Assembly (NCBI GenBank): GCA_023420795.1
Contig: JAEZVM010000386.1
Location: 1-7,598 of the forward strand
Length of the DNA: 7,598 nucleotides
From: Pseudomonadota bacterium
Lineage (GTDB): Bacteria; Pseudomonadota; Gammaproteobacteria; Burkholderiales; Burkholderiaceae_D
Reading direction: 5' to 3'
A program made the position numbers and the translations under genes. Shown here piece by piece: positions 5,053-7,598 of this stretch (positions are counted from its first letter, which is position 1; every line of letters begins with the position of its first letter). Under the pieces are notes generated by a model that was not told the origin of the DNA, did not search any database, and worked only from the letters and a program-made list of their open reading frames with translations.

Positions 5053-7425
5053 TCACGTTCGCTTCACGCTCCCGCGCCGCCGCCAGGCGATTGCCCCGAT
5101 GGCTGCTGCCAGCATCGCGAGCAGCGTCGGGTCGAAACGGCCACTGCCGCCGATGGCGCAACCACCACCACCGCCGCCACCACCCGTCGGCGGAGAGATC
5201 ACCGCACCGCCGCCCGTCTCGGGACCATCGCCAAAGCTCGCGGGACAGCCGGTGATGCGCGCGCCGGCCCAGTTCGCGCGGTCGGCTGCATTGCCGTCGC
5301 CACCGTCGGTGACGACCAGCCTGAGCTCATTCTTGCCCGCGACGCTGAGATTGATGGTCTTGCGCAGGTCGCTGCCGCGCATGACGCCGCTATCGAATAC
5401 CTGCACGCCGTCGAGCAGGACCTGGAACACTGCCGAGCCCTGATCGCCGACCGAATCGTCGATACCGATATCAGACACAAAGTGACCCGTGCAGGCACCA
5501 CCGAGGTTGTAGCGCACATCGGAGGGCGCATGCACGCCGAGCCCTTTTGCGTAGGGAATGCGATCCAGCGTGATGGTGCCGCCATCTCCCGCCGCCGCGT
5601 CGCCGTTATGCCGGTTTTCCTCGATCGGCCCGAGGCCGTTGGCAGGCGTGCCGGACGGCGTCAGGTTGCCGATTTGCGTGCGCGGATAGACATCCCTTGT
5701 GACGACGCTGGTCTGCCCCTGCGCGTCCTTCACGCTCAGGGAAATGCGGAACCACGTATTCGCCGCTTCCGCTTCGAAGTTGGACACGGTCAGCGATCCG
5801 CCGGTGGCGCCGCTTATCGGTGCCATGAACGGATGCGAATGTGTGTCGTGCATGTAATCGACCTGCCAGGTAAAGGCGCTCGCTGGCAGCGGGCCGTCCT
5901 CCGCATCGGAGCCGGTGCCGGAATAGTTGATGACATCGCCGGGCGCGAAGCCGCTTTCGGCGGACGGACTGGTGATCTCGGCCACCGGCAGGCGGTTGTT
6001 GGTGACGGTCAGGACCGCCGGATTGGAGCTCACGCTGCCGAAGGAATTACTCGCCACCGCGGTGAACGATGCCTGATCGTCGGCCTGCGCGATGCTGGGT
6101 ATGGTGTAGCTGGCCGACGTCGCGCCCGGGATATCGACGCCGTTGCGCTGCCACTGGATGCCGGTCGCGCCATCCGCCTTGACCGTGAAGGTGACGGGAT
6201 CACCGAGGTAGATGGTTTGCGACTGCGGCTGTGTCGCGATGCGCGGTACCTGCGAGTTGGTGAAGCTGATCTTGCTGACGGTGCCGGCATCGGTGTTGGA
6301 TGCGCCGGCATCCTGGTTGCGCGCGAGGTAATACAGGTCGCCGCTGGGCGAAATGCCGAGGTTGACCGGGTTGCCGATGCCGGAGGCGAAATCGCTGGCG
6401 CTGGCCGGATTGGCCGGGTCGATGTATTTGATCGTGCCGTTGCAGAAATCGGCAAAGAAGTATTTGCCGACATACTCGGCCGGAAACTGCTCGCGCAGCG
6501 GGTTATAAAAGACGCCGCCGGTGATCGCGCAGCCGACACTATGCTGATAAGCAAAGACTGCATTGGTGTAGCGGCTGTCGCTGCTGTCGCCTTCCGACGC
6601 CGGCCAGCCGTAGTTCGCGCCTGCGACGCCCCGGTTAATCTCTTCCCAGCTGCCCGCGCCGACGTCGTTGATGTACATCAGGCCGCTGCTCGGCTGGATG
6701 TCGAGCGCGAACGGATTGCGCAGGCCGAGGTTGTAGTTGGCCGGGTAGGCGCCCGGCGTGTTGACGTAGGGATTGTCGCCGGGGATGCTGCCGTCGGCAT
6801 TGATGCGCAGGATCTTGCCGAACGGGCTGGCGAGGTTCTGCGAGAACGAGGTTTCGACCGGCTGTCGCAAATCTTCATGCCCGCCGACGGCGACATAGAG
6901 CTTGCCGCCGATGCCGAAGCGCAGCGCGCCTCCCATGTGCCATTGGACGCCTGCGGGAACGTTTGGCAGCGTGAAAATCACCTGCTCGCTCCCCGGCACG
7001 GCCGCATCATTGGACTCGGTAATACGGATGATCCGGTTGAAGCTGTTCGTGCCGTCTGTCACGGTGCAGTAGAGATAGATCCAGCGGTTGACGGCAAAGT
7101 TCGGATCGCTGGTGATGCCAAGGCAGCCGCGTTCCGCGAAGGAATCGACATTCTGCGCGGCATAGAAATTCGCCGGCAGCAGCGCATCGTTCTTGATCAT
7201 GCGGATGACGCCATTCTGCTGCACGACCAGCACCCGGTCGTCCGGCAGCACGGTCATCGCTGTCGGGCTGGTGATGCCGGAGGCGACTTCGGTGTCGGTG
7301 AAGCCGACTGGCACGCTGGCGGCATGTACCTTCGGAACGGCTGCGAGACCGAGAAGTGCTGCGAGAAGGGGGAGGATCAGAGAGAGGAAAGTATTCCGCT
7401 GGTGCGCGCTGCGCTTGCAAGACAT
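5053..7425 (-). CDS. secreted PQQ-dependent sugar dehydrogenase with Ig-like, PKD-like and NPCBM modules and JDVT-CTERM-like tail
   Basis: This 790-residue surface protein is predicted to oxidise a sugar or aldose with PQQ and pass electrons to the respiratory chain. A signal peptide (1-35) ends at KVHA. Residues about 40-388 form the glucose/sorbosone-dehydrogenase beta-propeller: H163 in WHMGGALRFG, the PFGKILRIN strand, R236 in GLRNPFALDI, and NYGWP (271-275). H163 and R236 align by motif with PQQ-contacting residues of soluble glucose dehydrogenase. An Ig-like domain follows (about 394-475, IQWQRNGVDIPGAT), then a PKD-like segment (478-582) and an NPCBM-type carbohydrate-binding module (about 597-726, KGLGVHAPSDVRYNLGG). 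Next come a Pro/Gly linker, eight glycines (748-755), Cys756, FDPTL (764-768), a hydrophobic segment and WRRRGSVKRT. GAGGAA at 7431-7436 supports the ATG. The downstream protease is 2 bases away, so the two form an operon. The exact sugar is unknown, and the propeller could also be a non-enzymatic PQQ-like domain. Confidence 0.88.
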   Translation of the reverse strand: MSCKRSAHQRNTFLSLILPLLAALLGLAAVPKVHAASVPVGFTDTEVASGITSPTAMTVLPDDRVLVVQQNGVIRMIKNDALLPANFYAAQNVDSFAERGCLGITSDPNFAVNRWIYLYCTVTDGTNSFNRIIRITESNDAAVPGSEQVIFTLPNVPAGVQWHMGGALRFGIGGKLYVAVGGHEDLRQPVETSFSQNLASPFGKILRINADGSIPGDNPYVNTPGAYPANYNLGLRNPFALDIQPSSGLMYINDVGAGSWEEINRGVAGANYGWPASEGDSSDSRYTNAVFAYQHSVGCAITGGVFYNPLREQFPAEYVGKYFFADFCNGTIKYIDPANPASASDFASGIGNPVNLGISPSGDLYYLARNQDAGASNTDAGTVSKISFTNSQVPRIATQPQSQTIYLGDPVTFTVKADGATGIQWQRNGVDIPGATSASYTIPSIAQADDQASFTAVASNSFGSVSSNPAVLTVTNNRLPVAEITSPSAESGFAPGDVINYSGTGSDAEDGPLPASAFTWQVDYMHDTHSHPFMAPISGATGGSLTVSNFEAEAANTWFRISLSVKDAQGQTSVVTRDVYPRTQIGNLTPSGTPANGLGPIEENRHNGDAAAGDGGTITLDRIPYAKGLGVHAPSDVRYNLGGACTGHFVSDIGIDDSVGDQGSAVFQVLLDGVQVFDSGVMRGSDLRKTINLSVAGKNELRLVVTDGGDGNAADRANWAGARITGCPASFGDGPETGGGAVISPPTGGGGGGGGCAIGGSGRFDPTLLAMLAAAIGAIAWRRRGSVKRT
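5056..5184 (-). other. JDVT-CTERM-like sorting tail (within the dehydrogenase)
   Basis: This codes for eight consecutive Gly, Cys756, a short polar stretch, Phe-Asp-Pro-Thr-Leu, about 14 hydrophobic residues and a basic end. The order (Gly-rich, Cys, DPTL, membrane span, Arg cluster) fits the JDVT-CTERM class, related in style to MYXO-CTERM and GlyGly-CTERM tails. The class was assigned by memory of the motif, not by a profile search. Confidence 0.7.
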
Positions 7426-7557
7426 AGAGATTCCTCACAACAAAAACGCTGCTGATTGATCGGTTCATGCGCCGGCAGGGCAAGCGCGTCCATACGCGGT
7501 TTGATGGTCGCTATGGATGCATGATTCCCGATTCGCATTGGCTACCGTGATCCCGGT
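7426..7557. other. upstream region of the dehydrogenase operon
   Basis: No gene is visible. GAGGAA at 7431-7436 is the dehydrogenase ribosome-binding site. On the minus strand only a weak sigma-70-like pair could be drawn (TTGCCC, 17 bases, GATCAA), and a GG/GC pair resembling sigma-54 has the wrong spacing, 8 instead of 10 bases. Confidence 0.35.
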
Positions 7558-7585
7558 TTGACAATACGCAGCAGATGTATATGTT
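7558..7585 (+). promoter_or_regulatory. candidate sigma-70 promoter reading out of the window
   Basis: A perfect -35 box TTGACA (7558-7563) is followed, after 16 bases, by TATGTT (7580-7585), which matches the -10 consensus at four of six positions. It points rightward, away from the dehydrogenase, so a divergent gene probably starts just beyond 7598. Confidence 0.45.
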
Positions 7586-7598
7586 TCAGGGAAAGCGG

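Noticed and set aside
5051..5161. N-terminal extension of the CPBP protease to 199 residues
   Set aside because: It would overlap the dehydrogenase tail by 109 bases and adds Arg-rich sequence produced by the other frame; the start at 5050 gives a normal tight junction.
5161..5184. Tandem trinucleotide repeat as a possible phase-variation switch
   Set aside because: The unit is a codon, so length change cannot shift the frame; at most it alters glycine linker length.
5482..7455. A 657-codon open frame on the plus strand opposite the dehydrogenase
   Set aside because: Its translation is a monotonous Arg/Gly/Ala/Val mix without domains, signal or ribosome-binding site. The opposite strand codes a clear multi-domain protein, so this is a GC-rich antisense shadow.
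7470..7500. Sigma-54-like GG...GC element on the minus strand before the dehydrogenase
   Set aside because: The two dinucleotides are 8 rather than 10 bases apart, which the -24/-12 promoter class does not tolerate.

Overview
The window is GC-rich, densely coded bacterial chromosome. It looks like a betaproteobacterium of the Burkholderiales, perhaps Oxalobacteraceae (Noviherbaspirillum- or Massilia-like). That is an inference from three things: a PEP-CTERM protein ending in VPEPATLALL...RRRARKA, a NYN-LOTUS protein, and a YflT/glycine-zipper stress protein with an aromatic tail. No tRNA, rRNA, CRISPR array, insertion sequence or phage gene is visible.

Layout, left to right. Positions 1-338 hold no convincing gene. 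At 339-1124 (+) is a calcineurin-like metallophosphoesterase. At 1125-1324 is an unusually rich control region: an inverted repeat, a near-consensus sigma-54 promoter (1229-1244), and an inverted repeat starting at the predicted transcript 5' end. It leads into 1325-2296 (+), a secreted GDSL/SGNH esterase with a PEP-CTERM sorting tail, probably started from TTG behind a strong Shine-Dalgarno. A 298-base gap with several small repeats precedes 2595-3461 (+), a YflT-type stress protein, closed by a good rho-independent terminator. On the minus strand, 3572-4426 is a NYN-domain nuclease with a C-terminal LOTUS/OST-HTH domain. 4562-5050 is a short CPBP-family intramembrane protease. 5053-7425 is a large secreted PQQ-type sugar dehydrogenase with Ig-like, PKD-like and NPCBM modules and a C-terminal sorting tail. 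The last 170 bases are promoter territory, with a candidate outward-facing sigma-70 promoter at the right edge.

The most interesting system is the minus-strand pair at 4562-7425. The dehydrogenase ends in Gly8-Cys, then a DPTL motif, one transmembrane segment and a basic cluster. The next gene, translationally coupled to it, is a CPBP glutamic-type intramembrane protease. This matches the JDVT-CTERM/MrtJ arrangement, in which a sorting-tail substrate and its dedicated protease are neighbours. About 3 kb away lies a substrate of a different surface-sorting route, PEP-CTERM/exosortase, behind a sigma-54 promoter of the kind associated with the PrsK/PrsR-RpoN circuit. The window therefore shows two independent C-terminal protein-sorting systems in one cell. 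Neither the exosortase nor PrsK/PrsR is encoded here.
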